In this document: piece by piece, positions 16,116-23,754 of the stretch
How the letters are laid out: each line of letters starts with the position of its first letter
Numbering within the stretch: the first letter of the stretch is position 1
DNA from: Actinoallomurus soli
GTDB taxonomy: Bacteria; Actinomycetota; Actinomycetes; Streptosporangiales; Streptosporangiaceae
Direction: 5' to 3'
NCBI RefSeq assembly: GCF_024055715.1
Contig: NZ_JAMXMV010000013.1
Location: forward strand, 124,001-188,000
Length of the DNA: 64,000 nucleotides
Notes under the pieces: generated by a model
Seen by the model: only the letters and a program-made list of their open reading frames with translations
What the model was told of the DNA's origin: nothing
Databases searched by the model: none
Program-made: the position numbers and the translations under genes

Positions 16116-17185
16116 GCGCGGTCCCGGGAACAGGCCCGGCGGCGCCGGGTCCGCTGAGCGTGGAACTGACGGGGTCGGGGCCGCGGCTGTCGCGGGCCCG
16201 GCCCCGCCGCCCGGACGGCGCGGAGACGGTCCTGGTCGAGCCCCTGGTCGTCGGGGTCTGCCGCTCGGACCTGAAGGAGATCGCCGGGCGGCGGCCGGGG
16301 CCGAGCCAGTTCGGTCACGAGCTGGTCGGGGTCGTCGCGCGCAGTTCGACGCCGCGGCTGCCGGTGGGCGCGCGGGTCTGCCTGGACCCGAACGTGCCCG
16401 TCGCGCGGGGACCCGGGTTCGCGCGCGCCATGTGGGTGGGCGGGGACGCCGACGCGCTGACGCGGGCGCTGCCGCTGGCGCCCGCCGGGGTCGTCGAACG
16501 CCGTCTGGTGTTCGCCGAGCCGCTGGCGTGCGCGGCGCACTGCCTGACCATGACGCGGCGGCACCGGGGCGGCGCCGGCCTGCGGGGCGCGTCGGTGTGC
16601 GTGCTGGGCGCGGGGACGGCGGGTGTCTTCATCGCCCGGCTGGCCGAGGCCGGCGGCGCCCGCGTCCTGCTGGCGAACCGGGACGCCGACCGGCTCGCGT
16701 TCCTGGCGGCGCGGCGGATGCTGCCCGGGGGCGGCGGCGTGCCGCTGTCCGAGTCCCCCGGGGCGGCCGGGCCGGTGAAGGGGACGGCCGGGGGGCACGA
16801 CGTCGTGGTCATCGCCACGAGCTTCGTGCTGCCGGAGCTGCTGGAGCACGCGCTGCGGCTGGTCCGCCCGGGCGGGCTGGTGATGCTGTACGGGGGTACG
16901 GCCGCCGGTGACCGGCTGCCCGGCCTGGACTGCGACCTGGACCGGGTACGGCGCGGGGAGCGGGTGGAGGCGGTGTCGTGGCGGGGCCGGCCGGTGCGGG
17001 TGGGCGGGAGTTACGGTACGACGCCCGAGGATTTCACGGTGGCGTTGCGCGCCCTGTCGGAGCTTCCGGACGGGCTCGGCGTGGAGCGGCTGATCACGGC
17101 GGAGGTGCCGTTGCGGGAGCTGCCGGCGGTCCTGCGCCGTCTCGCCGCCGGGCGGTGCTTCGGGAAGGTGCTGGCGCGTCCCTGA
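16112..17185 (+). CDS. Medium-chain (zinc-type) alcohol dehydrogenase-like protein
   Basis: A 357-residue MDR protein. GVCRSDLKEIAG and FGHELVGVV hold the usual catalytic-zinc Cys and His-Glu. VFAEPLACAAHCL supplies the Glu before the nucleotide domain, and VCVLGAGTAGVFIARLAEAG is the Rossmann motif. The four-Cys structural-zinc loop is absent: the segment reads LDPNVPVARGPGFARAMW. Such dehydrogenases act in cyclitol pathways on the ring hydroxyl or ketone. The GTG start overlaps the previous stop (GTGA), so four genes in a row are translationally coupled. It ends the plus-strand operon and converges on the HAD gene. Confidence 0.75.
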   Translation: MSAVPGTGPAAPGPLSVELTGSGPRLSRARPRRPDGAETVLVEPLVVGVCRSDLKEIAGRRPGPSQFGHELVGVVARSSTPRLPVGARVCLDPNVPVARGPGFARAMWVGGDADALTRALPLAPAGVVERRLVFAEPLACAAHCLTMTRRHRGGAGLRGASVCVLGAGTAGVFIARLAEAGGARVLLANRDADRLAFLAARRMLPGGGGVPLSESPGAAGPVKGTAGGHDVVVIATSFVLPELLEHALRLVRPGGLVMLYGGTAAGDRLPGLDCDLDRVRRGERVEAVSWRGRPVRVGGSYGTTPEDFTVALRALSELPDGLGVERLITAEVPLRELPAVLRRLAAGRCFGKVLARP

Positions 17186-17282
17186 CCGCCCGGCCGGCCC
17201 GGTGGCCGCCCTCCATGACCAGGCGCGGCGGCCGGGGCCGGTGGCGTACCGGTTCGTGGCGGCCAGGCGGGACCGGGACCGG

Positions 17283-17972
17283 TCAGCGGGCCAGCCGCAG
17301 GACCGCGGCCAGGCCCCGGGCCGTGTCGGCGGACCGTTCGCTGGGCAGCAGGTAGACGGGCAGGCCGGCGCGTACGGCCGCGCCGTCCTTGACGGGGTCG
17401 TCGCCGACGTACAGGACCCGCCCGGCAGGGGCGCCCAGGCGTTCGCAGGCCAGGGTGAACAGCGCGGGGTCGGGTTTGGCGATGCCGTGCTCGCAGGACA
17501 GCACCACGGTGTGCAGGGTGTCGAGGGCGCCGGCGCGGGCGAACGCCGGGCGGATGTCCCAGCCGATGTTGCTGAGCACTCCGGTGCGGACGCCGCGGTC
17601 CCGCAGGGCGCGCAGCACCGGGACGGTGTCGGGGTAGGGCCGCCAGGCGTGCGGGTCGGTCAGGCAGGCGTAGACCGCCTCGACGAGCGGGGGCTCGAAC
17701 GGGCCGGCGTCGGCGATCAGCGTGGTCCAGGTCGTGCGGTGGGCCTGCGGTGACAGGTCGCATCCTTCGCGGGCTGCGAAGCCCTCGGGCGAGTCGACGT
17801 GGCGCAGGGTCCGCCGGATCACGTCGGCGGCCGTCGCCGGGTCGAGGCGTACGCCGTGGCGGGCGGCGGCCGCGGTGAGGGAGGCCGGGTCCAGTACCCC
17901 GGTGTCGTCGAACAGGGTGCCGGAGAAGTCGAACAGAACGGCTTCGACACGGGCGTCGGCGAGATCATCCAC
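17283..17972 (-). CDS. HAD-family phosphatase with DxSGT motif
   Basis: A 229-residue HAD hydrolase. Motif I is VLFDFSGTLFDD, with the nucleophile Asp present but the second Asp replaced by Ser. Motif II is GVLSNIGWD, the motif III Lys is in HGIAKPDPALF and motif IV is VLYVGDDPVKDG. A cap domain of about 80 residues lies between I and II. The second Asp normally acts as general acid, so the Ser variant may change rate or specificity. It is 32 bp downstream of the MFS gene, and the two likely share a transcript. A phosphatase is needed to release the 7'-phosphate after pseudoglycosyl transfer, which is the inferred role. Start: GTG 17972. Confidence 0.75.
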   Translation of the reverse strand: MDDLADARVEAVLFDFSGTLFDDTGVLDPASLTAAAARHGVRLDPATAADVIRRTLRHVDSPEGFAAREGCDLSPQAHRTTWTTLIADAGPFEPPLVEAVYACLTDPHAWRPYPDTVPVLRALRDRGVRTGVLSNIGWDIRPAFARAGALDTLHTVVLSCEHGIAKPDPALFTLACERLGAPAGRVLYVGDDPVKDGAAVRAGLPVYLLPSERSADTARGLAAVLRLAR

Positions 17973-18004
17973 GGCGCCAGCATAGGGCGGTGGGCGCGGT
18001 GGGG

Positions 18005-19213
18005 TCAGGCGTCGGCGTGGTCGGGGGCCGGGTGCGCGGCCGCCGGGGCGGTGAACCCGCTGAGGCGCAGCAGCGGCGGCGTGAGGGCCGTCAGGGCCGC
18101 GGCCAGGGCGGCGACCGCGACCATGGCGCCGCGCAGGCCGGTGGCGTCGGCCCACAGGCCGACGTAGACCGGGCCGAGGAGGAAGCCCATGTAGGAGACG
18201 GTGCCGACGATCGACGTGGCGCGGCCCCGGTAGGCCTCCTCGACGTTGCGGGACACGACGCCCAGGAGGGTGGGGAACAGGACGGCGGTCCCGGCACCGC
18301 CCAGGACGAGCCCGACGGCGGCGGTGAGCAGGTTCGGGGAGGCCGCGATGACCAGCGCTCCGAGCGCGGCGGTGACGGCGCCGCCGAGCAGGACGGTCCG
18401 GGCGTGGGCGTCGCCGAGCCCGCCCAGGGAGAACCGGGTGATGGCGACGGTCCCGGCGAAGACGGCGGGGGCGACCGTGGTGAGCCACGCCCCGGCGTGC
18501 AGTTCGTCCTGGGCGAAGACCGCGCTCCAGCTCTGGTGGGCGTTCTCGCTGGCGAACGCGAGCGTGCCCAGCACCCCGATGAGCAGCAGGGGAAGAAGCC
18601 GTGACCGGGTGACCACGGCCGGTCCCGGCGCTGTGGACCGTTCCTCGGCGCCGTCGGCGGCGGCGCCTGCGGTGTCGGTGGCGCCTGCCGGCAGGGCGAT
18701 GAACAGGGCCGCGCCGGCGGCGACGGACAGGGCGGCGACGGCGGCGAAGGGCACGGCGAGCGGCCAGGACGCGGCGGAGGCGGCGCCGGTGGCCAGGCTG
18801 GTGAGGACGACCAGGGCGGAGAAGGTTCCGTGGGCGCGGGTGATGACGGGCCGTCCGGCGGTCTTCTCGGCCCGGCCCGCGACCGCGTTCATGGCCACGT
18901 CGGCCGCGCCGCTGGAGGCGCCCGCGACGGCGAGGCCGACGCACAGGGAGGGCAGGTCGACCGCGGTGAGGGCCAGGGCGGCGCCGACGAGGCCGAGCAG
19001 GGCGATGACGGCGGCGGAGACCCGCAGTCCCCAGCGGTCGAGCGCCCGGCCGATGAGCATCATGGCCGGCAGGGCGCCGGCGCCGACGAACAGCAGGGCG
19101 AAGCCGAGCTCACCGTCGGTGACTCCGGCCTGGTCCTGGACCCGGGGCACCGACGCGCCCCAGACCCCCCAGAACGAGCCGAACGCGGCGAATGCCGTGA
19201 ACGCGGAGAGCAC
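18005..19213 (-). CDS. MFS transporter, probable exporter of the cluster product
   Basis: A 402-residue, about 12-helix major facilitator. The N-terminal helix AFTAFAAFGSFWGVWGASV, the loop GRALDRWGLRVSAA (cytoplasmic signature between helices 2 and 3) and a large central loop with TDTAGAAADGAEERS divide two six-helix halves. The annotated GTG at 19213 has no ribosome-binding site. AAGGAG (19245-19240) stands 5 nt before an in-frame ATT at 19234, which would give the natural-looking N terminus MTSPRSLVLSAF. Initiation at ATT is rare but possible. It is co-oriented with, and just upstream of, the HAD phosphatase, so export of the dephosphorylated product is inferred. Confidence 0.78.
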   Translation of the reverse strand: MLSAFTAFAAFGSFWGVWGASVPRVQDQAGVTDGELGFALLFVGAGALPAMMLIGRALDRWGLRVSAAVIALLGLVGAALALTAVDLPSLCVGLAVAGASSGAADVAMNAVAGRAEKTAGRPVITRAHGTFSALVVLTSLATGAASAASWPLAVPFAAVAALSVAAGAALFIALPAGATDTAGAAADGAEERSTAPGPAVVTRSRLLPLLLIGVLGTLAFASENAHQSWSAVFAQDELHAGAWLTTVAPAVFAGTVAITRFSLGGLGDAHARTVLLGGAVTAALGALVIAASPNLLTAAVGLVLGGAGTAVLFPTLLGVVSRNVEEAYRGRATSIVGTVSYMGFLLGPVYVGLWADATGLRGAMVAVAALAAALTALTPPLLRLSGFTAPAAAHPAPDHADA

Positions 19214-19350
19214 CAGGCTGCGTGGCGAGGTAATGACGACTCCTTCGGCCCGTGTCGGTCAGCATCCGGAAGTGATCACGGTACCGAAGCGCGCCGTCCC
19301 TCGCCCGGCGTTGTTCCCCACTGCGCCCGGTTCGTCCCAGGGGCCGGGGG

Positions 19351-20172
19351 TCAGCGGCGTACGACGACGGGGCAGTCGGCGTGGTGCAGGACGGTCTGGC
19401 TGACCGAGCCGAGCAGCAGGCCGCGGAAGCCGCCCCTGCCGCGGGAGCCGACGACGAGCAGGTCCGCGCCGGTGGAGGCGTTGATCAGGGCTTCGGCGGG
19501 GTGGCCGGGCATGGTGACGAGGTCGGCGGGCAGGTCCGGGAAGCGCCGGCCGTACCGTTCGATCGCCTCGGTGATGCCCGGGTCGGCGTCGCCGGTGGCG
19601 TCGTCGGTGGCGTGGATCGCGGTCAGTTCGGCCCCGCGCAGCGCCGCCTCCTCGAACGCGTAGGCGAGGGCGTCCAGGGAGGCGGTGGAGCCGTCGACGC
19701 CGGCGACGATCCGCTGCGCCTTGTGCGGGCGGCCGCGTACGACGACGACGGGGCAGGCGGCGCGGGCGGCGAGTTCGACGCCGGTGGAGCCGACGAGCAC
19801 GGTCCCGACGGCGCCGAGTCCCCGGGAGCCGACGACCATGAGTGAGGCGTGGGCGGCCTGCTGGAGCAGGACGGGGACGGGTGAGCCTTCGAGGACGACC
19901 GATTCGACGGTGACCTCGGGCGCGCGGGCCCGCGCGCGGTGCTCGGCGGTGCGGGCGACCTGGTCGGAGGAGTCTCTGAGGTAGTTCAGTTCCGAGCCGA
20001 GGATGGGCGCGCCCAGGGGCGCGTACGGCATCGGCAGGACGAACACGTGGACGATGCGCAACGGGACGTCGCGCAGGCGTGCCTCCTCGGCGGCCCACTC
20101 GGCCGCGGTGAGGCTCTCCTCGGAGCCGTCGACGCCGACGATCAGGGGACCGGTTCCGGTCTGGTCGTGCAT
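19351..20172 (-). CDS. Tandem universal stress protein (two UspA domains)
   Basis: 273 residues comprising two UspA domains. Domain 1 begins IVGVDGSEESLTAAEWAAEE and ends in the ATP-binding run VVGSRGLGAVGTVLVGSTG. Domain 2 begins IVAGVDGSTASLDALAYAFE and ends VVGSRGRGGFRGLLLGSVSQ. Both keep the Gly-x2-Gly-x9-Gly-Ser nucleotide signature, so both should bind ATP. Double-domain Usp proteins are typical of actinomycetes and are often under DevR/DosR-type control during hypoxia or stationary phase. A DevR-like regulator starts 229 bp away, divergently. Confidence 0.9.
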   Translation of the reverse strand: MHDQTGTGPLIVGVDGSEESLTAAEWAAEEARLRDVPLRIVHVFVLPMPYAPLGAPILGSELNYLRDSSDQVARTAEHRARARAPEVTVESVVLEGSPVPVLLQQAAHASLMVVGSRGLGAVGTVLVGSTGVELAARAACPVVVVRGRPHKAQRIVAGVDGSTASLDALAYAFEEAALRGAELTAIHATDDATGDADPGITEAIERYGRRFPDLPADLVTMPGHPAEALINASTGADLLVVGSRGRGGFRGLLLGSVSQTVLHHADCPVVVRR

Positions 20173-20224
20173 GGGGACCTCCTCTGGTCGTCTTCAGCTC
20201 ATCAGGCGGGTACGGGACGGGGCA

Positions 20225-20314
20225 GGGACCAACGGCCCGCGGCGGCGCGGCCATGGGCCCTCACCGGGCGGGGCTGCGGGGGCGGGTGCCGGCGCAGGAA
20301 GGGTCTTTGGTCCT
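20225..20314. promoter_or_regulatory. Possible DevR/OsdR-type boxes between usp and response regulator genes
   Basis: Two imperfect palindromes with the GGG(A/T)C-n-G(T/C)CC look of actinobacterial DevR/OsdR sites: GGGACCAACGGCCC (20225-20238) and GGGTCTTTGGTCCT (20301-20314). They lie in the divergent intergenic region between the universal stress protein and the DevR-like regulator. The match is by eye only. Confidence 0.3.
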
Positions 20315-20400
20315 CGGTTTCGGGGGCGTGCCGCCCTGCCGTCCGGGCGGGATCGGTGCCTAGCGTGGGGCGTCTGCAGGAGAGCGGAGGCGAGGCGGGA

Positions 20401-21060
20401 ATGACCGTCCGGGTGTTCTTGCTGGATGATCACGAGGTGGTCCGGCGGGGGGTGGCGGCGCTGCTGTCCTCCGAGTCCGACATCGAGATCGTGGGTGAGG
20501 CGGGCACCGCCGAGCAGGCGCTGGTGCGGATCCCGGCGGCACGCCCGGACGTGGCCGTGCTGGACGTGCGGCTGCCCGACGGTGACGGTGTCAGCGTGTG
20601 CCGGGAGGTCCGGTCGCGGCTGCCGGAGGTGGCGTGCCTGATGCTGACGTCCTTCTCCGACGAGGAGGCGTTGTTCGACGCGGTGATGGCCGGGGCCGCG
20701 GGGTATGTGCTCAAGCAGATCCACGGGTCGGACCTGGTCAGCGCGGTGCGGACGGTGGCGTCCGGGCAGTCGCTGCTGGATCCGCGCAGCACCGCGCAGA
20801 TGCTGCAGCGGCTGCGGGAGCGGCAGACCCGCAAGGATCCGCTGGCGGCCCTGTCGACGCAGGAACGCCAGATCCTGGAGCTGATCGGTGAGGGCCTGAC
20901 GAACCGGCAGATCGGCGAGCGCCTGTTCCTGGCGGAGAAGACGGTGAAGAACTACGTGTCGAACCTGTTCTCCAAGCTGGACATGCGCCGCCGGACGCAG
21001 GCGGCCGCGTTCGTGGCGCAGCTGAAGGCGGCCGAGGGCCGTGAGCCCCGTGCCGAGTGA
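20401..21060 (+). CDS. NarL/FixJ-type response regulator, DevR/DosR-like
   Basis: 219 residues. The receiver domain (about 1-120) has the acidic pair in FLLDDHEVVRRGV, the phosphorylated Asp in VAVLDVRLPDGDG, the Thr/Ser in LMLTSFSDEEA and the Lys in GYVLKQIHGSDL. The C-terminal LuxR-type HTH (about 150-205) reads LSTQERQILELIGEGLTNRQ then IGERLFLAEKTVKNYVSNLF. Phrases such as LTSFSDEEALFDAVMAGAAG are typical of DevR. No histidine kinase is in the window, so it is an orphan here. Divergent from the tandem stress protein and possibly its activator. The stop overlaps the start of the truncated PPOX gene. Confidence 0.85.
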   Translation: MTVRVFLLDDHEVVRRGVAALLSSESDIEIVGEAGTAEQALVRIPAARPDVAVLDVRLPDGDGVSVCREVRSRLPEVACLMLTSFSDEEALFDAVMAGAAGYVLKQIHGSDLVSAVRTVASGQSLLDPRSTAQMLQRLRERQTRKDPLAALSTQERQILELIGEGLTNRQIGERLFLAEKTVKNYVSNLFSKLDMRRRTQAAAFVAQLKAAEGREPRAE

Positions 21061-21337
21061 GGTCGTGCTGGACTCCGGTGGCCTGGAGGTCCTGGGCCGG
21101 CAGGAGTGCCTGGCGCTGCTGGGCGCCGTCCCGATCGGCCGGATCGTGTTCACCGACCGGGCGTTGCCGGCGGTGTGGCCGGTGAACTTCGCGCTCAGCG
21201 GCGGGGACGTCGTCATCCGGACCATGGCGGGGTCGAAACCGGCGGCGGCCGCCCGCGGCGCGGTCGTCGCGTTCGAGGCCGACGAGTTCGACCCGGTGAG
21301 GCGCGATACCGCCGCCCGGACCAGCGGAATCTCTTAG
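21041..21337 (+). pseudogene. Truncated pyridoxamine 5'-phosphate oxidase-like (split beta-barrel) gene
   Basis: The N-terminal 85 residues are a normal flavin-binding split-barrel domain: LGRQECLALLGAVPIGRIVF, then LPAVWPVNFALSGGDVVIRT and SKPAAAARGAVVAFEADEFD. After the Asp-Pro at about 21297 the sequence changes abruptly to VRRDTAARTSGIS and stops. The family's second half (the remaining barrel strands, usually 50 or more residues) is missing. The GTG start overlaps the response regulator gene, an arrangement common for DevR-regulated PPOX proteins. The break lies just before the promoter of the next gene. Confidence 0.65.
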
Positions 21338-21386
21338 TGATCGAGCGATGATCGGTCGTGGCGACGGACCCGCGAGGGGGGTTTGC

Positions 21387-21413
21387 GTTAGAGCGCGCTC
21401 CAACTCCTAGGTT
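21387..21413 (+). promoter_or_regulatory. Palindromic operator and -10 element of the aldo-keto reductase gene
   Basis: GTTAGAGCGCGCTCCAAC (21387-21404) is a nearly perfect palindrome directly before TAGGTT (21408-21413), a good -10, seven bases before the ATG at 21421. A palindrome against the -10 recalls MerR-type operators, but no MerR gene is adjacent. The half-site GTTAGAGCGCG recurs at 61527 in front of the CGNR gene. Confidence 0.5.
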
Positions 21414-21420
21414 CCGAAGC

Positions 21421-22431
21421 ATGCGATACATCAAACTCGGAACGACCGGACTGGAAGTGTCCGCCATCACCCTCGGCTGCATGAGCTTCGGCGAGCCGGA
21501 CCGGGGCGGCGAGCCCTGGTCGCTGGGCGCGGACGCCAGCCGGGACATCATCAACCAGGCCCTCGAGAGCGGCGTCAACTTCCTCGACACGGCCAATGGG
21601 TACAGCGCCGGAAGCAGCGAGGAGATCGTCGGCCAGGCGGTCAAGGACTTCGCCCGGCGCGAGGAGGTCGTTCTCTCCACCAAGGTCTGGATGCGGATGC
21701 GCCCCGGCCCGAACGGCGCCGGGCTGTCCCGCAAGGCGATCTTCGCCGAGCTCGACGCCTCCCTGAGGCGACTGGGCACCGATTACATCGACCTGTACCA
21801 GATCCACCGCTGGGACTACGACACCCCGATCGAGGAAACCCTCGAGGCGCTGCACGACGCGGTCAAGTCCGGGAAGGTCCGCTACATCGGAGCCTCTTCC
21901 ATGTACGCCTGGCAGTTCGCCAAGGCCCTGTACCTGGCTGACCTGAACGGCTGGACCCGTTTCGTGTCGATGCAGGACCACTACAACCTCATCCACCGAG
22001 AAGCAGAGCGGGAGATGTTCCCGCTCTGCGCCGACCAGGGCATCGGCGTGATCCCGTGGAGCCCGCTGGCGCGGGGCAGGCTGACGCGGGCCCGGGACAC
22101 CGCCACGGCGCGTGCCGGGACCGACGAGGGCAGCAAGATCCTCTACCGCGACGAGGACCAGGCAGTGGCCGAGCGCGTCCACGAGATCGCGGGCAAGCGG
22201 GGTCTGTCCCCGGCCCAGGTCGCCCTGGCCTGGGTCATGCGCAACCCGGTGGTGACCTCGCCCATCGTCGGGGTCACCAAGCCGGCCCAGCTGGCCGACG
22301 CGGTCGCCGCGGTGGACGTCGAACTCGACGAAGACGAGGCCGCCTACCTGGAGGAGCCCTACCAGCCGCACGAGGCCGCCTACCTGGAGGAGTCCTTCTA
22401 CAAGTCGCGTCCTGGGGCGGGCTCCCGGTAG
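21421..22431 (+). CDS. Aldo-keto reductase
   Basis: A 336-residue (alpha/beta)8 aldo-keto reductase. FLDTANGYSAGSSEEIVGQA contains the catalytic Asp and Tyr, VVLSTKVWM the Lys and IDLYQIHRWDYDTPIEET the His. NADPH-binding residues are in VIPWSPLARGRLTR and PIVGVTKPAQL. It is typical of the YhdN/Tas-like enzymes that reduce carbonyl compounds. The C terminus is odd: AAYLEEPYQPHEAAYLEESF contains a repeated block caused by a 23-bp direct duplication at 22334-22356 and 22370-22392. Related proteins usually end shortly after the first copy. The promoter appears to give a very short leader. Confidence 0.87.
   Translation: MRYIKLGTTGLEVSAITLGCMSFGEPDRGGEPWSLGADASRDIINQALESGVNFLDTANGYSAGSSEEIVGQAVKDFARREEVVLSTKVWMRMRPGPNGAGLSRKAIFAELDASLRRLGTDYIDLYQIHRWDYDTPIEETLEALHDAVKSGKVRYIGASSMYAWQFAKALYLADLNGWTRFVSMQDHYNLIHREAEREMFPLCADQGIGVIPWSPLARGRLTRARDTATARAGTDEGSKILYRDEDQAVAERVHEIAGKRGLSPAQVALAWVMRNPVVTSPIVGVTKPAQLADAVAAVDVELDEDEAAYLEEPYQPHEAAYLEESFYKSRPGAGSR
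22334..22392 (+). repeat. 23-bp direct duplication inside the aldo-keto reductase C terminus
   Basis: The sequence ACGAGGCCGCCTACCTGGAG plus GAG occurs at 22334-22356 and again at 22370-22392, offset 36 bp. It keeps the frame and repeats EAAYLEE in the protein. Confidence 0.8.
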
Positions 22432-22439
22432 TCCGGGCT

Positions 22440-22860
22440 GCCACCGGGCCTTCGACGAGTCCTTGGCCCCGGCCTTCAGCCCTGTGGTCGGCCCGACGGT
22501 GCTTGCGGGCGGTCGCGCGCAACTGCATGATCCGCGCGCTACGGGCCCAGCGCCGCTGGGTGTAGTAGGCCCGCCCGGTCTGACTGCGGATGGTCTCGGC
22601 CAGGCCGGCGGCCGCCAGCGTGCGCACCGCGCGCTGGACCGCTGGGCCCCGGCGCGCTCAGCGGCCCGGGCGGCCTTGTCCTGGTGTTCCATCGCCCGCC
22701 GCCAGGCCGCATCCGCCTCCCGCCGGCGCTGCTCGTCGGCGTCGCGGGCCATCCGCTGGCGACCCGCTCGGCCTCCAGCGACGAATCGACGCGACGCCTG
22801 CGGATCGGGAAGCGGCCGGCCCGCTCCCAGACCTTCCGCAGAAGCGTCACGAACTCTTCC
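22440..22860 (-). pseudogene. Decayed gene of unknown function with two frameshifts
   Basis: Protein-like sequence continues across three reading frames on the minus strand: EEFVTLLRKVWERAGRFPIR to about 22755, then MARDADEQRRREADAAWRRA and MEHQDKAARAAERAGAQRSS to about 22640, then VRTLAAAGLAETIRSQTGRA and YYTQRRWARSARI to about 22540. Each switch can be repaired by one base. The product would be an Arg/Ala/Glu-rich helical protein. I do not recognise the family; a plasmid- or integrative-element protein is possible. The region overlaps the end of the PIG-L gene by a few bases. Confidence 0.45.
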
Positions 22861-23620
22861 GGGCGGGATCGGCGGCCGGTATGGCTGCGGTGGGGGCGGG
22901 AGGCAGGAGCCGGCGCAGCCACTCGTGGTCGCCCTGGAGGGCGAGGCGGGCGCGCTGTGGGCGGTCGCCGTCGTGCTGGCTGCGGTGCGCGCGGGCGGCC
23001 TGCAGCTGGACCCGCCGGTCGACCCGCACCTCGAAGTCGATGCGGGAGTACAGGTCGCCGCTCATCGGCGGGCCGCCGGCGTGCCGCACCGCCCGGGCCA
23101 GGTCGTGCGGGAGCGTCCAGGCCAGGACCGGGACGCCGCGTTCGCGTCCGGCGTGGACGGCCGCGCGGGCGGTCGTGCGTTCGGTGCCGCGCCCGTCGAC
23201 GGTGAGCAGGAGGTCGGCGTCCCATTCGGTGATCACGCGGGTGATGTGCTCGGTGAGCTCCTCGATCGGGGGGCCGCTCAGCCCGTCGTCGGGGTAGTCG
23301 ATCAGGGTGCGGTGCTCGGCGCGCAGGACGGCGGTGGCCGCTTCGAATTCCCAGGGGCGGATGGTCTCCAGGCGGCACAGCGAGTCGTTGTAGGGGGATC
23401 TCTCGCCGTGGGTGAAGCACAGCACGCCGATGCGGGCGCCGCGGGAGCGGAAGGCGTCCAGGACGGCGCCGAGGTACCAGGTCTCATCGCCGGGGCGGGC
23501 GACCACGGCCAGGACGCGGCGGGCCGGCGGCAGTTCGGTGGCCGGCCGGCGGGGCCGGGACGCCGCCGTGCGCGGATGCGGGGTCCTGGCCGGTGGCGTG
23601 CTGATCGTGGTGGTGCTCAT
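22847..23620 (-). CDS. PIG-L/LmbE-family deacetylase
   Basis: A 257-residue protein with a PIG-L fold. The N-terminal signature reads RRVLAVVARPGDETWYLGAV, where AHPDD(E) of the family is ARPGDE. It continues LCFTHGERSPYNDSLCRLE, LRAEHRTLIDYPDDGL and LLLTVDGRGTERTTARAAVH. Zinc enzymes of this family remove acetyl from GlcNAc conjugates (MshB, Mca) or act on natural products. The first metal-binding His and one Asp are substituted (ARPGD), so activity is uncertain. The start at 23620 is preceded by GGAGC. The first 30 residues are a Thr/Pro/Arg-rich extension. Confidence 0.7.
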   Translation of the reverse strand: MSTTTISTPPARTPHPRTAASRPRRPATELPPARRVLAVVARPGDETWYLGAVLDAFRSRGARIGVLCFTHGERSPYNDSLCRLETIRPWEFEAATAVLRAEHRTLIDYPDDGLSGPPIEELTEHITRVITEWDADLLLTVDGRGTERTTARAAVHAGRERGVPVLAWTLPHDLARAVRHAGGPPMSGDLYSRIDFEVRVDRRVQLQAARAHRSQHDGDRPQRARLALQGDHEWLRRLLPPAPTAAIPAADPARKSS

Positions 23621-23754
23621 CGGGCGGCTCCTGTCGGGGTGATCGGTCCACGTCGATGATCTCCGGCAGCGGCCGGGGGCGGGCAGTGGCGAAGGTCCCG
23701 ACCCGGTGGGCCTTCGGGCATCTCCGCCGGGCGGGCGTTCGGCGGTTCCCCGCG

